Shown piece by piece: positions 54,900 to 64,000 of a stretch of 64,000 bases of DNA (position 1 is its first letter; the number at the start of each line of letters is the position of its first letter). The stretch lies in assembly GCA_036426205.1 (NCBI GenBank), contig CM071570.1, forward strand, positions 73,873,763-73,937,762. Direction: 5' to 3'. The translations under genes and the position numbers were made by a program. This DNA is from Ascaphus truei. Its lineage: Eukaryota; Chordata; Amphibia; Anura; Ascaphidae. A model generated the notes under the pieces. It worked only from the letters and a program-made list of their open reading frames with translations, ran no database searches and was not told the origin of the DNA.

Positions 54900-56561
54900 G
54901 CCTAGTTTTCTACTCTAATCAACATGCAGAAGTCTAACCCACGCCGACTGTTCTCTGTCTTTGATACTCTACTCAAACCACCTTCAGCTGCCTCTCCTTC
55001 CTCCATCTCCGCTCAAGACTTTGCTCACTATTTTAAGGAAAAGGTGGAATCCATACGGCAGAACATCCCCTCTGTTTCTTCCTCCCATCCTACACCTCTT
55101 CCTAACTTCCTCCTGCCTTCCTTGACTCTTTTTCCACTGTCTCAGAGGAGGATGTGTCTCTGTTGATCGCCTCTTCTCCCTCTACCACTTGCCCTCTTGA
55201 CCCCATTCCCTCCCATCTCCTAAAACCTCTTGCTCCTACTATAATCCCTACGCTCACACACATTTTTAACTCCTCCCTCTGCTCTGGAACCTTTCCATCC
55301 TCCTTGAAACATGCAACAGTCATACCATTACTCAAAAACAGCAAGCTTGACCCTACCTGTCTTTCTAACTATCGACCTGTCTCCCTCCTGCCTTTTGCCT
55401 CTAAACTCCTTGAACGTCTTGTATTCTTTCGATTTCTCCATTTTCTCAACACCTATTCTCTCCTAGACCCTCTACAATCTGGCTTCCGCACTGCTAACCA
55501 CCCTCTTCTCCTTCATAGTCTCCATACTTTTGGTATTCGGAACAAAGCTCTATCCTGGATCTCATCCTACCTCTCCCATCGTACTTTCAGTGTCTCTTCT
55601 GCTAACACCTCCTCCTCTATTGATCTCCCTGTGGGGGTACCCCAGGGCTCTGTCCTGGGACCTCTTCTCTTTTCTCTGTACACACTCTCTCTAGGTAACC
55701 TAATAACATCTTTTGGGTTTAAATATCACCTCTATGCTGACGAAACACAAATATATTTTCAACACCCGACCTTACACCTGCTGTACAAACCACAGTTTCT
55801 GAATGTCTCTCTGCTATATCATCCTGGATGGCCCTCCGCCGCCTTAAACTCAACATGGCTAAAACAGAGCTCCTCATACTTCCCCCCAAACCTGGCCCTA
55901 CTACCTCCTTCCACATTACTGTTGGAACTACGATCATTTACCCAGTAGCCCAAGCACGCTGCCTAGGGGTCACACTCGACTCCTCTCTCACATTCGCCTC
56001 TCACATTCAAAACATTTCTAAAACCTGTCGCTTTTTCCTCCGCAATATAACAAAGATACGCCCTTTCCTCTGTTGCTCGACTGCTAAAACGCTGACTCAG
56101 GCCCTCATTCTCTCCCGTCTTGATTACTGTAACCTCCTGCTGTCCGGCCTTCTCACCTGTCTCCCCTACAATCTATTCTAAATGCTGCTGCCAGAATCAC
56201 TCTACTCTTTCCTAGATCTGTCTCAGCATCTCCCCTCATGAAATCCCTCTCCTGGCTTCCGATCAAATCCCGCATCTCACACTCCATTCTTCTCCTCACT
56301 TTTAAAGCTTTACACTCTTCTGCCCCACCTTACATCTCAGCCCTAATTTCTCGTTATGCACCATCCAGACTCTTGCGTTCTTCTCAAGGATGTCTTCTTT
56401 CTACCCCCTTTGTATCTAAAGCCCTCTCCCGCCTTAAACCTTTTTCACTGACTGCCCCACACCTCTGGAATGCCCTTCCCCTCAGTACCCGACTAGCACC
56501 CTCTCTATCCACCTTTAAGACCCACCTTAAGACACACTTGCTTAAAGAAGCATATGAATAG
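54900..56561 (+). pseudogene. L2 ORF: reverse transcriptase, deleted and frameshifted
   Basis: In shifting frames it carries [20 protein letters not shown] (about 55190), [29 protein letters not shown], then directly [33 protein letters not shown] and YADETQIYF (55733-55759). The palm block with the first catalytic aspartate, expected between QSGFR and the ALSW region, is absent, and the YADD box reads YADE. The C-terminal part ([20 protein letters not shown], then SRLDYCNLLLSGL and LKTHLL) continues to 56561. The enzyme is inactive on two counts. Confidence 0.85.
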
Positions 56562-56869
56562 CACTGTGGATATTCTGAACACATGATACATAAAGCTTGG
56601 CCCCCTGCAGACGCACTTACCAGGATCTCCCTCCTATTGTCTCTGTAGGTTCTCCCTACCTACCAATTAGACTGTAAGCACCTCGGGGCAGGGACTCCTC
56701 TTCCTTAATGTTACTTTTATGTCTAAAGCACTTATTCCCATGATCTGTTATTTATATTATCTGTTATTTATTTGATTACCACATGCATTACTACTGTGAA
56801 GCGCTATGTACATTAATGGCGCTATATAAATAAAGACATACCATACAATACAATACAATAAAATACTAT

Positions 56870-57715
56870 AGGTGTGGGTAGGGGTAAATCTCAAATCAGT
56901 CAGGAGCAACAAAGTTTGTAAAGTACTGTTTCCTAGTGCATTTTATTGCTCTGCAGGTTTTTCCTTCTTTACTGCTCTCTTCACAGACCTATGTGAAGAA
57001 GGGAAATACCGTAGTGACTAGGGACTAAATTGTGCACCAGGAAAAAGCTTCCCCGATGCTTCTGTGACAGTTCAAATCATGGCATTTACAGACTACAAGT
57101 TGAATGTTTCTTATACATATAGGGTCATATTTATTAATCATCAGCTAACTCAATATTGCCCATAATGCTATAGTATTAATAATTCTTTAAAAACTTTTAT
57201 ACATATTGTATATGGCAGGATAAATTCATGGTCCACTTTTGCGAGTTCTGTCCATGACCAAAAATACTTAACATTTACCAATTTTTTGTAACTTGATTGG
57301 TTTAGAATAGATAATTTGTTCATCCTTATTTTGTAAACTGTACTGTTCAAGTAAGGCACCATTTGTGATCAGCAGCCAAGCTGCTAGCATGTACAGTAAC
57401 ACTTGTTTCTGCAAAGGGAATGTGTTTTGAGAACATAGAAATTGTACTATTTGTTTAGAGAAATACTACTCACGGTTGCCAATGATTGGGCCCACGCTCA
57501 CTCTGAAGTAGTAAACAAAGATTCAAGTGAGAATACATGCTCATTTACAATAAAGAAAATAAACAATGATGTCCACAGTATGTTCTGTCATTTAATTTAT
57601 ATATAGTTCCCTTGGTAAAATGTTTTGTCTACAGCAAATGTTTAAGTTTATCCAACAATATAAACCATTAGACTAAAATTAAAATGTAAAAACTGAAATT
57701 GTATTGAAAGGTTTA

Positions 57716-57746
<31 letters not shown>

Positions 57747-58040
57747 AATAATTAAGCTCCAAATATATTCTCCCCAAAAAGGACCCCGATAGTAATTTTT
57801 TGTAGCCTTTGAATATTATCGTATATTCAGTAAATACTGTTTGTACTCATAATTCCATGGGGCATAGTAGTCAACATTGAAAACATGATACTGTATATAC
57901 AGTATATGTAGATTACTATAGGAGGAAGCAAAAACGGCACAAAACACTGCACACCAAAAAAAAAACATTATCAATGTAAAAACTAAAAGAATGAGGTCAC
58001 TGGGTATTCAAAAGAAGACAAGAAAGCCATCTGTTATATA
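56870..58040. other. Non-coding with TA microsatellite
   Basis: TA units lie at about 57722-57746. The rest is AT-rich and I see no gene or paired element ends. Confidence 0.4.
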
Positions 58041-58044
58041 TAGA

Positions 58045-58247
58045 TAATTGTTGATAAATCTCCACACTCCAATTTGAATATTTGATCCAAAAGAAAATGT
58101 ATTTTACATAGCAACGTTTTAGCCTCTAGGAACCTTGGTGAAGACCCATCCAAGCCTAAATGTTTATCTTTGCTATCTAAAATACATTTTCCTTTGGATC
58201 AAATATTTAACCTGGAGTGCCTGGAGATTTATCAACAATTATAGGAA
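58045..58247. mobile_element. Foldback with hammerhead-like centre
   Basis: Left-arm words GATAATTGTTGATAAATCTC and TTTGATCCAAAAGAAAATGT are mirrored on the right by ACATTTTCCTTTGGATCAAA and GAGATTTATCAACAATTATA, so arms of about 70 bp enclose a loop of about 55 bp. On the minus strand the loop side (58112-58146) reads CTTCACCAAGG, TTCC, TAGAGGC, TAAAACGTTGC, which resembles a decayed hammerhead. Confidence 0.65.
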
Positions 58248-58485
58248 CAAGCAAGAAGCCACAATTTTGCTTTGATTGTCCATACAAAGTGTTGATTCCA
58301 AATTAAAATAAATCCCTTTACTTCAGTATTGATCTCCATGTAAAGAGAGATATATTGGTTTAAGAAGACATTTAACATCAGACACATTACTTGAGGTCTT
58401 CGCACAGTTTATTTCAGCTGGATAGATGCAGCTGCAGAAACTTTTTCTTGAAATTAGTTCAGTAATAATCACACATCACAATTAC

Positions 58486-58600
58486 CCACACTGTGTGCCC
58501 ATTTGCATGTCATTTCCCAGAATCCCTAGCTGCAGTGGAAGCATTGTAGGCTAGGAGATAAAGCAGGGTTGCAGGCCTGTCTGAGACGTGTGAAAATTTT
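58486..58600 (+). mobile_element. Half copy of the 33.5-kb inverted-repeat element
   Basis: CCCATTTGCATGTCATTTCC and CAGAATCCCTAGCTGCAGTGG, then GCAGGGTTGCAGGCCTGTCT, repeat in the order seen at 33955-34490 with some substitutions. Only one arm is present. It sits directly beside the Tigger-like insertion at 58615. Confidence 0.7.
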
Positions 58601-58614
58601 TATTTTCAGTAATA

Positions 58615-59445
58615 CAGGAAAACCCCGTTATAGCGCGGTCCTCGGGGTCCACCCGAGACCACCGCGTTAGTAACGGGGTCGCGAAAAAACAAAATGGCCG
58701 CCACATTTTTTTTTAAATGGCCGCTTGCATCACTGCTACCGCGTCTGCCGGAGGGAAAGCTGAGAACTCTCCCAGCATTCCCAGACCCAGTGGGGCAGCG
58801 GCATCCACACACAGCTCTTACCTGGCATCTGGCAGCTCTGCTCCCCATCTCTGTTAGTGTTAGGAATGCCCAGCGTATCACTGCTGTGTTACGATCGCAC
58901 TGCGCATGTGCATGGGATCGGCTTTCAAAGAAGAGACTATGGCGTCCCTGCTTTGTTTACATGAGCCATGTGCCGTGACGTCACATGACCCCGCTGGAAC
59001 GGATCTGCAGAGGAGCAGGGGGAACAGGCAGCCCACATCTCACAAGCCGCACCAAGTGTAGCGAGTGCACAGAGCGCCCACAGAACACCGTGTGAACACC
59101 ATGTTTGAGAAGGGGGTTACTGTGAGTAGGGAGGGGGTTACTGTTTGAGCAGGGGGGATATTTTTAGCAGGAGGGTACTGTACTGTGAGCAGGGGGGGGA
59201 TACTGTGAGAGAGGGGGGTACTGTAAGCAGGGGGGGGGGTACTGTGTGAGCAGGGTGTACTTTGAACAAGGGGGGACTGTGAGCAGGGGGGGATGTTTTG
59301 TCCCAATTTTGCCCGACCATCCCAAAAAATAAAAATAAAATAAAATTTAAAAAAAAAATGATTAAAAAAAAACGGGAGCCACGTCAAAACCGCGTTATAA
59401 CCGATTTCGCGTTATAACGGGTCGCGCTATAACGGGGTTTACCTG
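58615..59445. mobile_element. Pogo/Tigger-like MITE, 831 bp
   Basis: It begins CAGGAAAACCCCGTTATAGC and ends GCTATAACGGGGTTTACCTG. TA flanks it on both sides (58613-58614 and 59446-59447). The interior is CpG-rich at the left and carries a G-rich minisatellite (59100-59295) at the right. There is no transposase. The frames at 58606-58881, 58694-58978 and 59040-59387 cross the inverted ends or the minisatellite and are not genes. Confidence 0.85.
59100..59295. repeat. G-rich minisatellite inside a Tigger-like MITE
   Basis: Units close to TACTGTGAGCAGGGGGGG (17-20 bp) recur about ten times with variable G-run length. Runs of six to ten G on one strand could form quadruplex structures. Confidence 0.85.
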
Positions 59446-59519
59446 TAATATAATTTCATTCTCTTTTGTCTCCATTTTAACTTCATTTAAATTAATATTG
59501 CCAGTCAACACAGGGGGGG

Positions 59520-59735
59520 GGGGGGGGGAGGTGTCTATCCGTGAAAGTTTGCAAAATTGGGCAAAGAAGTGGTACAAAATAGCACCAAATTTATCAGAGA
59601 AATAAAATCCTCTTGAAAATAACTGAGTTCTTAATCTTTGATCAATCTGGTGCTACTTTTTTACTTTGTTTTGCAGCCAGGAGAATTTGATATATTACCC
59701 TACAAAGAACACTATAAAGCAATGGTTAAATAATG
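59520..59735. other. Non-coding spacer with G-run
   Basis: A run of about 16 G (59513-59528) and a small hairpin MITE-like part (GCACCAAATTTATCAGAG, later TTTGATATATTA) precede the L1 element. Confidence 0.4.
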
Positions 59736-59882
59736 AATTGTACGGGCGTGCGTGGGACATCATCGCGGATGCACGCAGCCAGGGAAGCTCTGTGTACTCC
59801 GCTGTTAGAAAACATTATAACCCCTGATTGCCTCTCCAGTCAGCCCCGCGAGACACCGCACCAGCCAGGGGAACCAGTGGGG

Positions 59883-60880
59883 ATGGCGCAAAAGAAAACG
59901 CTGAAGCCAGGGACCCCAGATCTCTCCCGCTACAGCCGCGGACAGCCAGCGGCAGCGGAGAGGAGGAATAAAGATGGCGCCGCCGAGTTGAGCGCACAGC
60001 TGCAACAACAGCCTGGGAAGGTGAGATACAAGTTGCTAGTCCTGAGGGGGACATGCTTGACAGAAAGGCCACCCTGAGAAACTCGGCACAGAGGGCCACA
60101 GCAGAGGAGGAGGCAGTGGGGAGAGCTGTCCCTGACAGAGAGCTGAGTATGGAAGAGAGATACACAGTAATTACCAAACAGGACCTCCAGAACATGTTCA
60201 GAGAAATGCAAGCGGGCATTTAGTCAGCTCTGAATAGAGCTGTAAAGGAATTTAAAACAGAAGTTTCTTTATTGGCTAAAAGAACTATGGAGCTTGAAAA
60301 TAAAATGGACATTAATTTACAAAATCATGTAAATACTGACGATGATGTCCTGCATCTCAATGAAGATAAGAGCCATGAGGGCTGGTATAGACTATCTGGA
60401 GAACAGAGAGCGAAGGCAGAATTAACGAATCCATCATGTCCTTGAGTCGGTCTCCACAGAAGCCCTCCAGCCATACCTTAAGAGACTGTTTACGTCAACT
60501 GAACCCCAGTTACAAGATGGTGATCTTCTGATGGACAGAGCACACAGAGCCGTAGGACTGGGATTTGAAGACCCCAAAAGAAGCAGAGATGTGATCTCAA
60601 GACTCCACAAATATGCAAACAAGGAAAGGATTATAAAAGGCTGCAGAAACTGGCTCAATTGAATTTGAAAACAATGCCATCCAGATCTTCCAGAGCCTGT
60701 CCAGGGTGACAATTGAGAGGAGGAGAGGGCTGCGTCCAGTGACGGCGGTGTTTCAGGAAAAGGGTATTAGTTACTGGTGGGCCTTTCCGTTCCGCTTGGT
60801 GGAAAACCATGAAGGCAGACATTATCTTTTCTGTTGGCGCTGGGTCTGACTCCCAGGGAGGGCTTGGGCCAACACCGAAG
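59883..60880 (+). pseudogene. L1 ORF1 remnant
   Basis: The frame begins MAQKKTLKPGTPDLSRYSRG (59883). A later block, reading ELSMEERYTVITKQDLQNMF and FKTEVSLLAKRTMELENKM (about 60135-60310), looks like a coiled coil. A third, LLMDRAHRAVGLGFEDPKRS (about 60529-60588), then RDVISRLHKYANKERI, matches the RNA-binding core of L1 ORF1 proteins, where DR.HR..G and R.VI.R...Y..KE are conserved. ORF1 protein coats the L1 RNA. At least three stops or frameshifts break it. Confidence 0.7.
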
Positions 60881-61089
60881 ACCACGAGAAGATAACACAT
60901 CGATCGGCTAAGGCGCGGTTGCCCGGAGATAAAAGATTCAGGAATGACAGCGGCTTTGAGGGACTCTCGCCAAGTCCGCAGCCATCTCCTTGACCACCAA
61001 TTTGGCGACCCATGGCAACCCAGGGAAAGATATCCCGGATGTCTAGCTACATGTTTTCTCTCTTCTTTCCACTTTTCTCCCTGTCTCCC

Positions 61090-62427
61090 TCTATACTTTT
61101 TCCAATCTATTACAGGGACTGCTTATTATATGGTTTGGAGTCTGGAAAGAGGAATCTAATAACAATTAAGAATGGGACCAGACAGGGTTCCTCCTCCCTC
61201 CTCTTCTTTTTGCCCTAACAATTGAACGCCTCGCGGCAACAATCAGAGCTTCCCCAAATATACAAGGGATTAATATAAAAGAAGTGTTACAAATTATCAC
61301 TTTTTGCGGAAGATATTATTCTTACTATAGCTTACCCATTGACATCTCTCCAGAATTTACAATCTGCTTTCTGAAGGTTTTGGGCGCTGTCTGGGTATAA
61401 AGTTAATGGGGGGAAATAGGTAGCGCTAAATTTAACATTAATGGGAAGGGAGGTCGACATTCTTAAACGACATTTAGGGATATACCTCACTAGGGATTAC
61501 GACTCATTATATAAATAAAATTACCCAGACCTTTTTTCTAAGATTAGAAAAGATCTACAAGCTTGGAATTCTCACCATATTTCCAGGATAGGGTGTATAA
61601 CCGCGGTTAAGATGAATATTCTCCCCAGGCGTCTAGATTTTTTCCAAACATTACCAATTTCTATCCCACATATAAATATAAAAGAAATCCAAAACCATAT
61701 TATGCAATTTATTTGGAAACATAAACAACCGAGAATAGCTAGGTCAATTATGCTGGAGTCCAAAGAAAGAGGGGGTCTAGCGGTTCCAAATATTCTAAAA
61801 TATTATATAGCTTTTCATTTGAAACAAAAGGTTTATTGGCATTCCCCGGGAGGGACCTATGCTTTGGTGGATCTGGAAAGCTCACTTAAATACCCGATTG
61901 TCCTCCCTACTCTGCTCTGGTTGAGCTCTAGGACTGGGCCTGGGAGACAGCCTGAGCCGGCGGTATTTGGCTTTACTTTGAAAATCTGGCAGTTAGCAAA
62001 AAAGAAATACAAAGTTGTCAACTCCATCTAGACTTAAGCCCCTGTTCGGTAATCCAGGGTTTTTGCCGGGGGTTCAGGGTCGGGATTTTGAAACCTAGAG
62101 ACAGAGTGGAACTCTAGAGATGGGCGATCTATTAGAAAAAGATAAGTTGATGTCCTTTGAGAAACTGATGAGAAAATATGGTTTACATTGGACGGAGGTG
62201 TTTAAATATATGCAGGTCCGACATTTTGTGCACTAGGGTTTCTATGAGGAGGAATTCCCTAAATATACATGATTTGAAAATGTATGCAAAACAAAAAAAT
62301 ATCAAAAAGGTCCTGATCTCATCCCTTTTCCATGGTTTAATCCCCCAAAAGGATACCCAGGACCATAAATATATTTTCAGTGGGCTTTGGATTTCCAGAT
62401 GGAAATAACAAGGGAGGACTGGGAAGA
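61090..62427 (+). pseudogene. L1 ORF2 second half, disrupted
   Basis: YYRDCLLYGLESGKRNLITI with NGTRQGSSS (motif B, about 61105-61200) opens this part. The following motif C region is mutated beyond recognition (around 61290-61330). MNILPRRLDFFQTLPISIPH, FIWKHKQPRIAR and GGLAVPNILKYYIAFHLKQK (61612-61840) are the usual L1 post-RT sequence. The last block, near 62180-62427, leads up to the insertion, with the reading continuing after 63667. Confidence 0.75.
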
Positions 62428-62429
62428 TA

Positions 62430-63455
62430 CAGCTGAACCCCTTTATAATGCGGTGCTCTGAGTCCACCCGATGCGCCTGCGTTATAACCGGGATCGTAAA
62501 AAAAAAATAGCCGCCGCGATCACAGTTCCGAGTCCACGGGAGGGGGAGAGCTGGGATAACTCTCCCAGCTGTCCCAGACCCGCAGCTCAGCGGCACCCCA
62601 TAGGACTTACCAGGAGCAGCATGCTAGGGATCCGACACCACAAACATGGTGTCCGGGTCAGCCATCGCGGAGGCGCTCCTGTATATGCAGCAGCTGGCAG
62701 CTCCTCTCCTCCGGCTGACAGATCAGCGCGAGGGAAGGGAGTAGGGGGAAGGGGGGGGGGGGGGACAGCAGCAGCACAATCTCAGAAGAATCAAGAGAGG
62801 TCGGAGTGTGTGAGTGTGTGAGTGTGTATGTTTCTAAAGTTACAGCCACTTTGCCTGTTAACTTCTCATTAACTCCAGCTATTCGTTTTCTAGCAATGAT
62901 TGAGTCTCGCCCTTTCCATGCTTGTGTTTCTCTGGATGTGCAGCTATGATCTGTTTGCTGCTAGCTGTAGGGGACAGCCTTCATTTTGTAGTTCTCTTTG
63001 ACATACAGTACATTTGTGTTAATGAAATTGGCAGATAATAAAATGTGGAATAAAGAATACTAACTTTTCCCAGAATACACATTCAGCCATTCTTAAATTG
63101 CTGTACACTTTAAAAAAAAATTTTTTTTTTTAAATTATTATAAATCTCAGAGTACACTATACCATCATTAAAAATAATTTCCCCCCTTCTAGAGATCCAG
63201 GCGATCGTTATAATTTTTTTTTTAAATCAGAGTTATTTTGTGGGGGGGGGGGGGGAGCTGGTAATGAGGAAGGTGATATAAATGCTGACTATTTTAATGT
63301 GGGCCGCAACTAATTTAAGTAATTAAATGAAAGCTGTAATGAATTTGTACTATACTTCACCAGGTCTGTGACTGAGCTTACTTGTTTATTTCTAAGTGCC
63401 AAGCTACAACAAGTTTCAGTGGGGCTAAAGTATTATTGATAGCTTACAGTAAGGT

Positions 63456-63527
<72 letters not shown>

Positions 63528-63664
63528 TGTTAGCAATAAAGCTTTGGTGGGAAAGAATTTAAAAAATGTAAAAATTAAACATTTTTTTTTTTTTGAGATG
63601 TTCTAAATCGGGAGCCACGCTTAGCCCGCGTTGTAGCGGATCGCTCTATAATGGGGTTGAGCTG
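62430..63664. mobile_element. Pogo/Tigger-like insertion in L1, 1235 bp
   Basis: The ends CAGCTGAACCCCTTTATAAT and ATAATGGGGTTGAGCTG are inverted repeats. TA flanks both sides (62428-62429 and 63665-63666). L1 coding sequence resumes beyond the right TA, so this is a later insertion into an already present LINE. The interior is non-coding with a G-run (about 62750-62763) and a GT microsatellite. The 137- and 116-codon frames at 62183-62596 and 62471-62821 cross the boundary or lie in non-coding DNA and are not genes. Confidence 0.85.
63455..63526. repeat. GT microsatellite
   Basis: About 36 GT units lie inside the Tigger-like insertion. The 74-codon frame over it (63382-63606) is an artefact. 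Confidence 0.95.
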
Positions 63665-63666
63665 TA

Positions 63667-64000
63667 TATAGGATAATGTGAGCAAAACTTCTATATGTAC
63701 AGTTACAAAAGAGAATATTTACAAAATGTTGTTACACTGGTACTACACCCCCAAAAAGGTTAAAGCAAATGTTCCCGGAGGCGACCGATAGATGCTGGAG
63801 GGGATGCGGACAGATATGGGATTTAGCACATATAAGGTGGTTTTGCCCAGTATTGCAGACCTAATGGAGGACAGTTTTGAAATTGATAGATGTGACGGGA
63901 ATCAAGGTTCCGCTAGACCCAATTTTAATTATCTTGGCTATACCTATAGAACATGTAAATCATTACTCAGCTAAATTAATGATGCATATTTTAACAGCGA
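63667..64000 (+). pseudogene. L1 ORF2 C-terminal part after the insertion
   Basis: Translation gives NVSKTSICTVTKENIYKMLL and HWYYTPKKVKANVPG (about 63677-63780), then in another frame CWRGCGQIWDLAHIRWFCP (about 63793-63850). These correspond to the KEN.YKLLYRWYLTP and CWRGC motifs of L1/Tx1 ORF2. The element continues past the window edge. Confidence 0.75.

Larger units (their letters stand above)
53330..56868 (+). mobile_element. L2-clade LINE, longest copy in the window
   Basis: A 5' leader of about 150 bp is followed by one ORF region (53479-56561), a 3' UTR with CTCGGGGCAGGGACTCC and GCGCTATATAAATAAAG, and a tail of ATACA units (about 56836-56865). The single ORF with endonuclease and reverse transcriptase, and a tail of short repeats instead of poly(A), are typical of the CR1/L2 group. 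At least four frameshifts or stops and an internal deletion make it inactive. Confidence 0.9.
59740..64000 (+). mobile_element. L1-like LINE, interrupted and internally deleted
   Basis: A 5' leader is followed by ORF1 remnants (59883-60880), a joint near 60880-61090, and the second half of ORF2 (61090-62427 and 63667-64000). The endonuclease and first half of the RT are missing. A 1235-bp Tigger-like element splits ORF2 at 62430-63664. The right end lies outside the window. Stops and frameshifts are frequent. It belongs to the same L1/Tx1-like group as the fragments at 8-11 and 27-28 kb. Confidence 0.8.

Overview
The window looks like a transposon-saturated intergenic or intronic stretch of a vertebrate genome, most likely a frog (anuran amphibian). 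I base this on the mixture of element types: an L2-clade LINE ending in GCGCTATATAAATAAAG plus short ATACA repeats, L1-like LINEs, a Penelope-like element with a GIY-YIG domain, Tc1/mariner transposases, many hAT and pogo/Tigger-like MITEs, and repeated hammerhead-ribozyme-like motifs ending in GAAACGCG. I did not recognise any intact host gene. All convincing coding sequence belongs to transposable elements, and every copy I could follow is broken. The species assignment is inference.

Layout: 0.3-1.9 kb is a large foldback element with an assembly gap. 2.7-3.2 kb is a hAT MITE with exact 8-bp target duplications. 6.9-7.9 kb is an internally deleted L2 element (minus strand). 8.15-11 kb is an L1-like pseudogene (minus) split by two insertions. 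12.2-13.7 kb holds a minisatellite, a palindromic promoter-like cassette and an LTR-like segment. 15.66-17.67 kb is a dead Tc1 element carrying two nested MITEs. 18.8-22.1 kb shows nothing recognisable. 22.1-23.9 kb has hAT, MIR-like and palindromic elements and a hammerhead-like motif. 25.1-25.9 kb is LTR-like.

27.4-31.3 kb is an L1 3' fragment (minus) joined directly to a 5'-truncated Penelope-like element with a GIY-YIG domain; the latter is followed by a stretch with five evenly arranged GCGCATGCGC-type palindromes and a hammerhead-like fold. 31.66-32.75 kb is a Tc1 transposase (minus) whose opposite terminal repeat lies about 9.8 kb away at 42.5 kb. 33.2-34.6 kb contains a gap and a perfect 438-bp tandem duplication of a palindromic unit with an intact hammerhead core. 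37.7-39.6 kb is a Ty3/gypsy-type LTR, leader and PNMA-like gag remnant. 40.65-41.46 kb is a solo-LTR candidate (minus).

42.7-48.25 kb is a 5-kb, extremely pyrimidine-rich block of degenerate minisatellites bounded by short hAT-like inverted ends. Long open frames there (up to 864 codons) are artefacts of low complexity. 49.76-50.13 kb is a hAT MITE with exact 8-bp target duplications. 52.3-52.8 kb is another L2 5' fragment (minus), and 53.3-56.87 kb is the longest L2 copy, with a 2A-like motif, an endonuclease domain and a reverse transcriptase that has lost its palm motif A. 58.05-59.45 kb has foldback and Tigger-like elements. 59.7-64.0 kb is an L1-like element (plus) interrupted by a 1235-bp Tigger-like insertion. 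The nested insertions give a relative chronology: the Tc1 at 15.7 kb and the L1s are older, the MITEs younger.
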